31,812 nt of DNA from an uncultured Paracoccaceae bacterium (GTDB lineage Bacteria > Pseudomonadota > Alphaproteobacteria > Rhodobacterales > Rhodobacteraceae): the NCBI GenBank assembly GCA_958439195.1, contig OY288158.1:1-31812 (forward strand). The letters are read 5' to 3'. The position numbers and the translations under genes were made by a program. Numbering within the stretch: position 1 is the first letter of the stretch; each line of letters opens with the position of its first letter. The notes under the pieces are model-generated. The model worked only from the letters and a program-made list of their open reading frames with translations, was not told the DNA's origin and ran no database searches. This document shows, one piece after another, positions 25,244 through 31,812 of the stretch.

Positions 25244-26824
25244 ATGGAACAACCGCAAGACAGGGTCATCGTCATCGGTGCCGGAATGGGCGGGCTGGCC
25301 GCAGCCATCCGTCTGGCCGCGGCTGGCCTGTCGGTCACCGTGCTGGAACGCGCGGCCACACCGGGCGGCAAGGCACGCGCCCTGCCCTCTGTTGCGGGGC
25401 CGGTCGATACCGGGCCAACCGTCCTGACCCTGCGGCACGTCTTTGATGTCCTGTTCGCCCTGAACGGCGAACGGCTGGACGATCACGTCACGCTGATTGC
25501 GCAACCCATCCTGGCCCGCCATTGGTGGCCCGGCTCCGGCCCGCTGGACCTGACCCCCGACCGCGACGAAAACGCTGCCGCGATCCGCGCCTTTGCCGGC
25601 CCAAGCGAAGCCGATGCCTTCCTCCGCTTCGACACGCTCTGCGAATCGCTGTTCCGCGCCTTCGATGCGCCGGTGATGCAAGGCCCGCGCCCCGACCTGC
25701 CCGCCATTGCCCGCGCCGCACTCACCCATCCGCGACTCTGGCCCGCGCTGATCCCCGGCCTGTCGGTCGAAGGACTGCTCAAAAAGCACTTCCGCGACCC
25801 TCGCCTGATCCAGCTTTTCGCCCGCTATGCCACCTATGTCGGTGGCCGCCCCGGCCATGCCCCCGCCGTGCTGTCGCTCATCTGGCGGGCCGAGGCGCGG
25901 GGGGTCTGGGCGGTGCAGGGCGGCATGCATCACCTTGCCGCCGCGCTTGCCGCCTTGGCCGAACGCATGGGTGTGCAGTTCCGCTATGGCACCGGGGCCA
26001 CCGCCATCACCCGCCAGAAGGGCGGCGTCGCCGGGGTTCAGATTGATGGTGGCCGCACCCTGCCCTGTACGGCCTGCGTGTTCAACGGCGATCCCGCCGC
26101 GCTGACCTCCGGCCTTTTGGGCGATGCCGCGCAATCCGCCCTGCCTGCCCGCAGCGCCACGCCGCGCAGCCTGTCGGCCCTCGTCTGGGCCTTTGCCGCC
26201 ACGCCACAAGGCCCACGCGCCGCGGACCTGATCCACCACAACGTGTTCTTCACGAACGATCCAAAGGCCGAATTCGGCCCCATCGGGCGCGGCCAGATGC
26301 CCGCCGCCCCAACCCTCTATCTTTGCGCCGAAGACCGCACCGGGCCAAACCGCCCACCCCCAAACCGTCGCCCCGTCGAACGGTTCGAGATCATCCTGAA
26401 TGCCCCTGCGGGCCTGCCCGCGCGACCCGAGGATTACAGCCGATGCCGCCACATGACCTTCGACCGGCTCTCGCAGATGGGGCTGACCTTCACCCCCCTG
26501 CCCGACCCGCCGGCACTGACCACCCCCGCGATCTTCGGCCAACTGTTCCCGGCCTCACAGGGGGCGATCTACGGTCGCTCGCCCGAAGGGACGATGGCCA
26601 GCTTTTTGCGCCCCACGGCACGCACGGCGCTGCCGGGGCTGTATCTGGCGGGGGGCGGCGCGCATCCGGGGGCGGGGGTGCCGATGGCGGCCCTCTCCGC
26701 GATGCACGCGGCAGAGGCGATCATGCAGGACCGGATTTCCGGGTCGAGGTCGGCCCCGACGGCTATGCCTGGTGGTATCTCGACGGCATCTCCGATGACG
26801 GGCGGCGCGCGGTCTCGGTCATAG
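25244..26824 (+). CDS. crtD: Methoxyneurosporene (hydroxyneurosporene) dehydrogenase
   Basis: 526 residues from ATG 25244. CrtD introduces the C3,4 double bond in the acyclic methoxy/hydroxy carotenoids. The FAD-binding dinucleotide motif VIVIGAGMGGLAAAIRLAAAG opens the protein, and the C-terminal phytoene-desaturase signature GLYLAGGGAHPGAGVPMAALS is present. I reject ATG 25208 because it lies inside a PpsR-type operator; neither start has a clear Shine-Dalgarno. Sequence expected of the family ends near EAIMQDR at about 26731; the last roughly 30 residues are Ser/Pro/Gly-rich and read through, out of frame, DNA that encodes CrtC-like sequence. crtD and crtC therefore overlap by up to about 95 bases. 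Divergent from crtE. Confidence 0.92.
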   Translation: MEQPQDRVIVIGAGMGGLAAAIRLAAAGLSVTVLERAATPGGKARALPSVAGPVDTGPTVLTLRHVFDVLFALNGERLDDHVTLIAQPILARHWWPGSGPLDLTPDRDENAAAIRAFAGPSEADAFLRFDTLCESLFRAFDAPVMQGPRPDLPAIARAALTHPRLWPALIPGLSVEGLLKKHFRDPRLIQLFARYATYVGGRPGHAPAVLSLIWRAEARGVWAVQGGMHHLAAALAALAERMGVQFRYGTGATAITRQKGGVAGVQIDGGRTLPCTACVFNGDPAALTSGLLGDAAQSALPARSATPRSLSALVWAFAATPQGPRAADLIHHNVFFTNDPKAEFGPIGRGQMPAAPTLYLCAEDRTGPNRPPPNRRPVERFEIILNAPAGLPARPEDYSRCRHMTFDRLSQMGLTFTPLPDPPALTTPAIFGQLFPASQGAIYGRSPEGTMASFLRPTARTALPGLYLAGGGAHPGAGVPMAALSAMHAAEAIMQDRISGSRSAPTAMPGGISTASPMTGGARSRS

Positions 26825-27651
26825 GTTTCATCGGATCGGTGTTTTCGCCCTGGTATGCCTGGTCCGGTCGGCGCGAGCCGCAAAACCATGTCTGCCTGAA
26901 CGTCGCCACCTATGGCCCCGGCGGACGCTTCACCATGACCGATCGGGGCCGCAGCGCCCTGCGCCAGACCGCCGACACCCTGACCCTCGGCCCCAGCCGC
27001 ATGCACTGGACCGGGCGGGAACTGGTGATCGACGTGGATGAGATGTCCTCCCCCCCGCTGATCAGCGCGGTCAAAGGCCGCATTGTCCTGACCCCCGGCG
27101 CGGTCACGGGCGTGGAACTGGCTCTGCACCCCCGCCATGTCTGGCGCCCCTTCGCACCGCTGGCCCATATCGACGTGAACCTGACCCAAGGCCATAAATG
27201 GCAGGGCCACGGCTATTTCGACGCGAATTTCGGAACAGCCGCGCTGGAGGCGGATTTCGATTTCTGGACCTGGGGTCGCTTCCCGCTCAAGGACCGCGCG
27301 CTCTGCATCTACGACGCCACCCGCCGCGACGGATCAACGCTTGATTTCGGGCTGGAGGTCAGCGCCTCGGGCGAGGCACGCGAAGTCACCCCGCCGCCCC
27401 GCACCGGTTTTGCCCGCTCGCGCTGGCAGGTCCGCCGCGAAACCCGCGCCGATCCCGGCACCACCCCGCGTGAGGTAATGTCGATGCTCGACGCCCCCTT
27501 CTACAGCCGCAGCGTGGTCGAAACCCGGCTAGAGGGGGAAATCAGCCACGGCGTGCATGAGGCGCTTGACCTATCCCGCTTCCGCTCACCGCTCCTTAAA
27601 CCCATGCTGGCCGTCCGTGTGCCCCGCCGCGCCGGTTGGCGCTTCGACTGA
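26728..27651 (+). CDS. crtC: Acyclic carotenoid 1,2-hydratase (hydroxyneurosporene synthase); start codon unclear
   Basis: CrtC adds water across the terminal double bond of neurosporene and related acyclic carotenoids. Family landmarks: GYAWWYLDGISDDGRRAV, then IGFIGSVFSPWYAWSG, NVATYGPGGRFTMTDRG, and WQGHGYFDANFG followed by DFWTWGRFPL. The listed left end (26728) marks where CrtC-like sequence begins, not a proven start. In this frame there is no ATG, GTG or TTG between the ATG at 26443 and the GTG at 26839. Candidates are ATA at 26821, which overlaps the crtD stop as ATAG and gives 276 residues, or ATC at 26788. No strong ribosome site is seen. An assembly error or frameshift near 26,730 is also possible. 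It ends convergently with tspO. Confidence 0.85.
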   Translation, partial: GPDFRVEVGPDGYAWWYLDGISDDGRRAVSVIGFIGSVFSPWYAWSGRREPQNHVCLNVATYGPGGRFTMTDRGRSALRQTADTLTLGPSRMHWTGRELVIDVDEMSSPPLISAVKGRIVLTPGAVTGVELALHPRHVWRPFAPLAHIDVNLTQGHKWQGHGYFDANFGTAALEADFDFWTWGRFPLKDRALCIYDATRRDGSTLDFGLEVSASGEAREVTPPPRTGFARSRWQVRRETRADPGTTPREVMSMLDAPFYSRSVVETRLEGEISHGVHEALDLSRFRSPLLKPMLAVRVPRRAGWRFD

Positions 27652-27745
27652 TCTGCGGCTTCATCTCGGCCGTTTCATCTTGGCACAAATACCCAATCGC
27701 ACCGCCGCCGCCCGCGCGCCGTAAACGGGCAGGCACTGCGCGTTG

Positions 27746-27828
27746 CGTGAAAGGCCAGATGCCGTGCGCTGCGTGCATACAGTTTGCTGCACTGGCTGTC
27801 TGCACCACGCGCTGCACCCGCTTTCACG
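27746..27828. other. Long imperfect hairpin between crtC and tspO
   Basis: CGTGAAAG (27746-27753) pairs with CTTTCACG (27821-27828). Inside it, the 12 bases 27764-27775 pair with 27806-27817 with one mismatch and two G-U pairs, and CAG/CTG continue toward the loop. The 206-bp convergent gap (27652-27857) has no gene and no clear T-tract terminator. The hairpin may end both transcripts or mark a mobile-repeat remnant. Confidence 0.5.
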
Positions 27829-27857
27829 TCACATTCCGCCTTCCGCCGCCTGGCCGA

Positions 27858-28316
27858 TTACCCCGCCGGGTTGCGCACCCAGACGGACCGGTTCAGCATC
27901 CCCGCCACCGATACCCACAACAGATAGGGCGCGAACAAGGCCCCCGCGATCCAATCCACCTGCCAGAACGCCAGCATGGTCGCAGCGACCGCCAGCCACA
28001 AAAGCGCGATGATCACCAACCCCGCCCCCATCCGCCGCAGCCCGAAAAAAACCGGTGTCCACAAGGTGTTAAGGGCAATCTGCACCGACCACAGCGCCAG
28101 CGCCTGACCGGTTTCCCCCGCCATCGCCACCCGCGCCGCCGCCACCGACATGCTCAGATACAGCACCGTCCAGGCCACCGAAAACAGCCAATCGGGCGGG
28201 GTCCAGCGCGGCTTTGACAGGTTGCGATACCAATCGCCCGGCTGAAACATCGCCCCCGTCGCCGCCGCCGCCCCGCAGGCGGCAAGATAGGTCAGAAACA
28301 GGGTGAAGAATTCCAT
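27858..28316 (-). CDS. tspO: TspO/MBR family tryptophan-rich sensory protein
   Basis: 152 residues from ATG 28316, with GGGAG 8 bases upstream. Five hydrophobic segments and the family residues are visible: SKPRWTPPDWLFSVAWTVLYLSM carries the conserved P-P-W and W-T-x-L-Y pattern, followed by ALWSVQIALNTLWTPVFFGL and the C-terminal YLLWVSVAGMLN. TspO binds porphyrins and, in Rhodobacter sphaeroides, sits in the outer membrane and lowers photosynthesis gene expression when oxygen is present. Its place between crtB and crtC is the Rhodobacter arrangement. A 107-bp gap follows crtB, so it may be transcribed with crtIB or from its own promoter; I saw no PpsR-type site there. Confidence 0.95.
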   Translation of the reverse strand: MEFFTLFLTYLAACGAAAATGAMFQPGDWYRNLSKPRWTPPDWLFSVAWTVLYLSMSVAAARVAMAGETGQALALWSVQIALNTLWTPVFFGLRRMGAGLVIIALLWLAVAATMLAFWQVDWIAGALFAPYLLWVSVAGMLNRSVWVRNPAG

Positions 28317-28423
28317 GGCATCGCTCCCGGTTCCCATAAGCCCTGCGATGTAGCCCGTCCGCCGTCCCCGTCCAAGCGGAAACTGCCTGTGATGAAATTC
28401 TTGGCATTACAGCAGTTTGGCCG

Positions 28424-29428
28424 TCAGGCCATGCCGCGATCCCGCGCCTCAAGCTGCGCCAGCACCGACAGCAGCGCATCGCTGCGGGGCCGCCGCGCAT
28501 CGCCACGCGCCGCCGCCTGCACCAGAAACGCCACTTCGGGCGCCGGGGCGGCATGCAGCACCGCAGGCCCCGGCTTTACCGTGGACACCACCGCCCGCGC
28601 TGTGGCCGCGACCAGACAGGCCAGCTTCTTGCCCCGCCCCGTCCGCGCCCGCGTGGTCACGCTGTCGCCCCGTGCGCGGCGCAGGTTGCCGCCGATTCCG
28701 TCATAGATCAGCCGCGCCGCATAGATGCCGGGGCGGCAGGCCAACGGCAACGACGGCACCCCCGCCTCGGCCCGCAGATACAGCCGCTCTGCCTCATCCA
28801 ACAGTCGCAAAGTGGCACGCGCCACGCCGGGATAGGCGCGGGGGTTGCGCAGAAAGGCTTCGGGATCAATGCCTTCCGCCGTCAGCCAAGACATCGGCAG
28901 ATACATCCGCCCCGCCCGCGCATCTTCGCCCACATCGCGGGCGATATTCGTCAACTGCATCGCCAGACCCAGATCGCAGGCCCGCGCCAGCGCATCCGCA
29001 TCGCGCACGCGCATCAGCACGCACATCATCGCACCCACCGCCGCCGCCACCCGTGCGGCGTAATCCAGCACGCCGGACAGGTCATCATAGCGCCGCCCCG
29101 TAGCGTCCCAGGCGAACCCCTCCAACAGCGCCTCGGGCAAGGCGCGCGGCATGTCAAACGCCTCGACCACCCCGGCAAAGGCGCGGTCGGCAGGTTGATT
29201 GGCGGGCGTGCCGCGATAGACCATGTCCAACCGATCGCGCAGCGACAGAACCGCCGCCGCCTGATCATCGCCTTCATCCACGGCATCATCCGACATCCGG
29301 CAAAAGGCATAAAGCGCCAGCGCCGGGTCACGCACATTGGTGGGCAACAACCGCGACGCGGCATGAAACGACAGCGACCCCGTGCGGATCGCCTCGCGGC
29401 AATGATCCATGTCGCGCGGGTCGATCAT
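28424..29428 (-). CDS. crtB: Phytoene synthase
   Basis: 334 residues. CrtB joins two geranylgeranyl diphosphates head to head to make phytoene. The first aspartate-rich motif is MSDDAVDEGDD at about residues 45-55. The second region, LTNIARDVGEDARAGRMYLP, contains the squalene/phytoene synthase signature. SFHAASRLLP near the N-terminus and ALYAFCR are typical of the family. The ATG at 29428 overlaps the crtI stop (ATGA), so translation is probably coupled; no strong ribosome site is seen. The C-terminal 60 residues are Ala/Arg-rich and variable. Confidence 0.96.
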   Translation of the reverse strand: MIDPRDMDHCREAIRTGSLSFHAASRLLPTNVRDPALALYAFCRMSDDAVDEGDDQAAAVLSLRDRLDMVYRGTPANQPADRAFAGVVEAFDMPRALPEALLEGFAWDATGRRYDDLSGVLDYAARVAAAVGAMMCVLMRVRDADALARACDLGLAMQLTNIARDVGEDARAGRMYLPMSWLTAEGIDPEAFLRNPRAYPGVARATLRLLDEAERLYLRAEAGVPSLPLACRPGIYAARLIYDGIGGNLRRARGDSVTTRARTGRGKKLACLVAATARAVVSTVKPGPAVLHAAPAPEVAFLVQAAARGDARRPRSDALLSVLAQLEARDRGMA

Positions 29429-30999
29429 TCGGCAGCCATCGGCAGATCTGGCAGACCCGCCGCCTGTTGCGGTGCATCCGGCACCAATTGGCCCAGCACC
29501 TCGGCCGTGCCGATTACCCCCGGCAGCCCCGCCCCCGGATGGGTGCCCGCGCCCGCCAGATAAAGGCCGGGCAATTCCTCGGATACGTTATGCGGCCGGA
29601 ACCACGCGGATTGCAGGATGCGCGGCTCGATCGAGAACCCGGCACCGAGCGGTGACAGGTAACGGTCCCGAAAGGTTTCCGGCGTAAAGGTGATTTCCTC
29701 GGTAATCCGGTCACGGAAACCGGGGATCAGCCGATCCTCCAGCATCTTGGCCATCTTGGCACGATAGCGCGGCTCTTCCTCGGCCCAGTTGACCCCGTTG
29801 GAATGGCCCAGATGCGGCACAGGCGACAGAACATAGAACGTGTCATCGCCTTCGGGCGCGCAGGACGGATCGGTCACGCTGGGGCGATGCACATACAGGC
29901 TCATGTCATCGGCCAGCTTGCCGCGAATGAAGATGTCCTTGATGTGGTCCCGATAGCGCGGCCCCACCACGATGGAATGATGCCCGACATCCCTCCACAT
30001 CTCGCGCGTGCCCTTGGTGCCGAAATACCAGACATACAGGCCCATCGACCAGCGCGACCGCTTCAGTCGTGCATCGGTCCAGCGTTTGCGCGGCAAGTTG
30101 CGCAGCAAACGGGTGTAGGTGTGCCCCGCATCGGCGTTCGATACCACCAGCCCCGCCCGGATCACTTCACCCGACGCCAGCCGCACGCCCGCCGCGCGGC
30201 CACCGTCCACAAGGATCTCATCCACCTCGGTCTGCGATACGACCTCGCCGCCCTGTGCGGCCACGACCTTGGCCATCCCCTCGGCAATCGCCTGCACGCC
30301 GCCCATCGCGTAATGGACGCCAAACGCCTTCTCCAGATGGCTGACCAGAATATACATCGACGTCACGTTGAACGGATCGCCGCCAATGAACAGCGGATGG
30401 AACGACAGGGCAAAGCGAAGGCGCGGATCGGACACCCGCCCCGCCGCATGGGCATAGACCGACCGATCCGCCCGCATCCGCACGAATTTCGGCAGAACCT
30501 TGATCAGATCCAGCAACTTGTGCATCGGGCGGCGGCCCAGATCCTCGAACCCGAACCAATAGCGTTTCTCGCTGTCGTTAAGGAATTTTTCATACCCTTT
30601 CAGGTCGCCGGGTGACAGCCGCGCCACCTCGGCCTTCATCGCGGCCTCGTCCTGGCGCATGGTAAAGGTCGATCCGTCTTCCCAGCGAATCTCATAGAAC
30701 GGGTCCATCGGCACCAGCCGCACATCCCGGTCGAAATCCCGGCCACACACCGCCCACAGATCGCGCAACCCCTGCGGCACCGTCACGATGGTCGGCCCAA
30801 GGTCAAAGCGATGCCCGCCCTGCGTGATCGAAGACCCCCGCCCGCCCACACGATCCAGCCGGTCGATCACCGTCACCCGCCACCCCTTTGCCCCCAACCG
30901 CATGGCCGAGGCCAGGCCGCCAAGCCCCGCGCCGATGACGATGGCATGGTTTGATCCTGGCAAGGCAGTGTCGGCGCGGGAAGGGGATGTGTGCTTCAT
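29425..30999 (-). CDS. crtI: Phytoene desaturase (neurosporene-forming type)
   Basis: 524 residues. CrtI carries out successive desaturations of phytoene, giving neurosporene in Rhodobacter, with FAD. The N-terminal dinucleotide fold IVIGAGLGGLASAMRLG (glycines 23, 25, 28) and GGRGSSITQGGHRFDLGPTI are canonical; the C-terminus has GLYLAGAGTHPGAGLPGVIG, the bacterial phytoene dehydrogenase signature. SFHPLFIGGDPFNVTSMYIL is strongly typical. The product is a membrane-associated enzyme. The ATG at 30999 fits the family length; the only purine-rich element (AGGG) is 1-2 bases away, too close to act as a ribosome site. It shares a divergent promoter region with crtA, containing two PpsR-type sites, and forms an operon with crtB. 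Confidence 0.97.
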   Translation of the reverse strand: MKHTSPSRADTALPGSNHAIVIGAGLGGLASAMRLGAKGWRVTVIDRLDRVGGRGSSITQGGHRFDLGPTIVTVPQGLRDLWAVCGRDFDRDVRLVPMDPFYEIRWEDGSTFTMRQDEAAMKAEVARLSPGDLKGYEKFLNDSEKRYWFGFEDLGRRPMHKLLDLIKVLPKFVRMRADRSVYAHAAGRVSDPRLRFALSFHPLFIGGDPFNVTSMYILVSHLEKAFGVHYAMGGVQAIAEGMAKVVAAQGGEVVSQTEVDEILVDGGRAAGVRLASGEVIRAGLVVSNADAGHTYTRLLRNLPRKRWTDARLKRSRWSMGLYVWYFGTKGTREMWRDVGHHSIVVGPRYRDHIKDIFIRGKLADDMSLYVHRPSVTDPSCAPEGDDTFYVLSPVPHLGHSNGVNWAEEEPRYRAKMAKMLEDRLIPGFRDRITEEITFTPETFRDRYLSPLGAGFSIEPRILQSAWFRPHNVSEELPGLYLAGAGTHPGAGLPGVIGTAEVLGQLVPDAPQQAAGLPDLPMAAE

Positions 31000-31006
31000 G
31001 CCCTGA

Positions 31007-31034
31007 ATGATAGAGTGTCTAGTTTAATTTACAA
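31007..31034 (-). promoter_or_regulatory. Candidate crtIB promoter
   Basis: On the minus strand TTGTAA (31034-31029) and TATCAT (31012-31007) are 16 bases apart. The -10 box ends 7 bases before the crtI ATG, so the transcript would have almost no leader. A PpsR-type palindrome fills the spacer. Confidence 0.5.
31016..31033. promoter_or_regulatory. PpsR/CrtJ-type operator, crtI side
   Basis: TGTCTAGTTTAATTTACA fits TGT-N12-ACA. It lies 17 bases before the crtI start. Confidence 0.86.
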
Positions 31035-31090
31035 TATCTCAGTGAGCCGCGCATAAATCGGCGTTTTTTCTTTCCCTCCTTCGCAGATAC

Positions 31091-31108
31091 TGTCAAAGTA
31101 GGTTTACA
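31091..31108. promoter_or_regulatory. PpsR/CrtJ-type operator, crtA side
   Basis: TGTCAAAGTAGGTTTACA fits TGT-N12-ACA. It lies 24 bases before the proposed crtA start and 57 bp from the crtI-side site. It covers a TACACT hexamer that could be the crtA -10 box. Confidence 0.86.
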
Positions 31109-31132
31109 CTTTCTGCGCCGGAGGTCCGCACC

Positions 31133-31812
31133 ATTCCTGTCACCAGCCTCAGCCTTTTCCGCTTTGACGGGACCTGGTCACGCCTTTGGGTGATTGGCCA
31201 GATGGGCTTTGCGCGGTGGGCGATGCGGCAGGAAAAGCGGGCGCTGTTCTGGAAACTTTGCGGCTCTGGCACGGGCGAAGGGTTCACACCGCGGCCGAAC
31301 TGGGGCGTCTGGGCAATCCTGGCCGTCTGGCCGGATGAGGATGCTGCCCGTCAGGCGACGGCGACAAGCCCGGTCTGGCGGCGCTGGCGTGACCGGGCCG
31401 ATGAAAGCTGGACCGTGTTCCTTGATCCGGTTTCGGCCCGTGGCCGCTGGACCGGCGTCAATCCATTCCGCCCGGATGTTAATCCGACCGGCACGCAGCC
31501 CTCCGATTCGACACTGCCCCTTGCCGCGCTGACCCGCGCCACGCTGCGCCCGTCGCGCGCGCTGCGTTTCTGGAACCGCGTCCCCCCCATCTCGGCCATG
31601 ATCGGCAGCGATCCGAACGTCGCCTTCAAGATCGGCATCGGTGAGTTGCCCCTGTTGCATCAGGTGACTTTCTCCATCTGGCCCGATACCGCCAGCATGG
31701 CGGCCTTTGCGCGTGGCGATGGCCCACATGGCCGCGCCATCCGCGCCGTGCGCGAAGGCAACTGGTTCAACGAAGAGCTTTATGCCCGCTTCCGCCTTTT
31801 GGGCGCGGTGGG
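31133..31812 (+). CDS. crtA: Spheroidene monooxygenase, 3' end outside the window; ATT start proposed
   Basis: At least 226 codons, cut by the window end. CrtA inserts the C2 keto group into spheroidene, giving spheroidenone under oxygen. The sequence SLSLFRFDGTWSRLW, GTGEGFTP, WAILAVWPDE, ESWTVFLDPVSARG, GVNPFRP and FKIGIGELPLLHQVTFSIWP is closely CrtA-like. Family proteins, as I recall them, begin about five residues before LSLFRF, which here falls on an ATT codon at 31133. GGAGG lies 8 bases upstream of it. No ATG, GTG or TTG occurs in frame upstream near this point; the next candidate is GTG 31190, inside conserved sequence. The product may therefore start on the rare ATT codon. Divergent from crtI. 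Confidence 0.9.
   Translation, partial: MPVTSLSLFRFDGTWSRLWVIGQMGFARWAMRQEKRALFWKLCGSGTGEGFTPRPNWGVWAILAVWPDEDAARQATATSPVWRRWRDRADESWTVFLDPVSARGRWTGVNPFRPDVNPTGTQPSDSTLPLAALTRATLRPSRALRFWNRVPPISAMIGSDPNVAFKIGIGELPLLHQVTFSIWPDTASMAAFARGDGPHGRAIRAVREGNWFNEELYARFRLLGAV

Noticed and set aside
26323..26727. N-terminal extension of the crtC frame back to ATG 26323 or 26443
   Set aside because: The translation is Pro/Arg-rich, unlike CrtC, and lies wholly within the conserved C-terminal part of crtD in another frame.

Overview
The window is high-GC, densely coded DNA from a purple non-sulfur alphaproteobacterium of the order Rhodobacterales (Rhodobacter or a close relative). The evidence is a photosynthesis gene cluster in the Rhodobacter order: crtA, crtIB, tspO, crtCD, crtEF, bchCXYZ, pufQBALMX, dxs. 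It also has pufX, lacks pufC, and has crtA (spheroidene pathway). No species can be named from sequence alone.

Left part (1-12,996): mostly housekeeping genes in small divergent or convergent units. These are a 5'-truncated TetR regulator, a class I glutamine amidotransferase-like peptidase (C26), an exported DUF305 protein, a class V aminotransferase, an MsbA-like ABC exporter followed by a YgfZ-type folate protein, a glycosyltransferase, elongation factor P, a DUF6280 protein, a PopZ-like acidic DUF2497 protein, a TolC-family outer membrane channel with a Pcm-like methyltransferase upstream, and a fumarylacetoacetate hydrolase-family enzyme.

Right part (12,997-31,812): the photosynthesis island. 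On the minus strand crtE, crtF, bchC, bchX, bchY, bchZ, pufQ, pufB, pufA, pufL, pufM and pufX form one continuous superoperon. Stops and starts overlap at crtE/crtF, bchC/bchX, bchY/bchZ, bchZ/pufQ and pufL/pufM. It makes the bacteriochlorophyll a-specific chlorophyllide reductase (BchXYZ), the next dehydrogenase (BchC), the early and final steps of spheroidene synthesis (CrtE, CrtF), the LH1 antenna, the reaction centre L and M subunits, and PufX. dxs follows after a run of hairpins and supplies isoprenoid precursor for carotenoid and phytyl tails. crtD-crtC (plus), crtI-crtB (minus) and crtA (plus, cut by the window end) complete the carotenoid route; tspO lies between crtC and crtB.

Regulation is visible directly. 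Six TGT-N12-ACA palindromes (PpsR/CrtJ type) lie in pairs, exactly at the three promoter regions bchC, crtE/crtD and crtI/crtA. Oddities worth following: crtA appears to start at an ATT codon behind a perfect Shine-Dalgarno; crtC has family-like sequence extending upstream into crtD but no ordinary start codon there; crtI may be leaderless; a 23-codon ORF exactly bridges bchX and bchY; a nested palindromic element sits over the dxs stop codon; a long hairpin lies between crtC and tspO.
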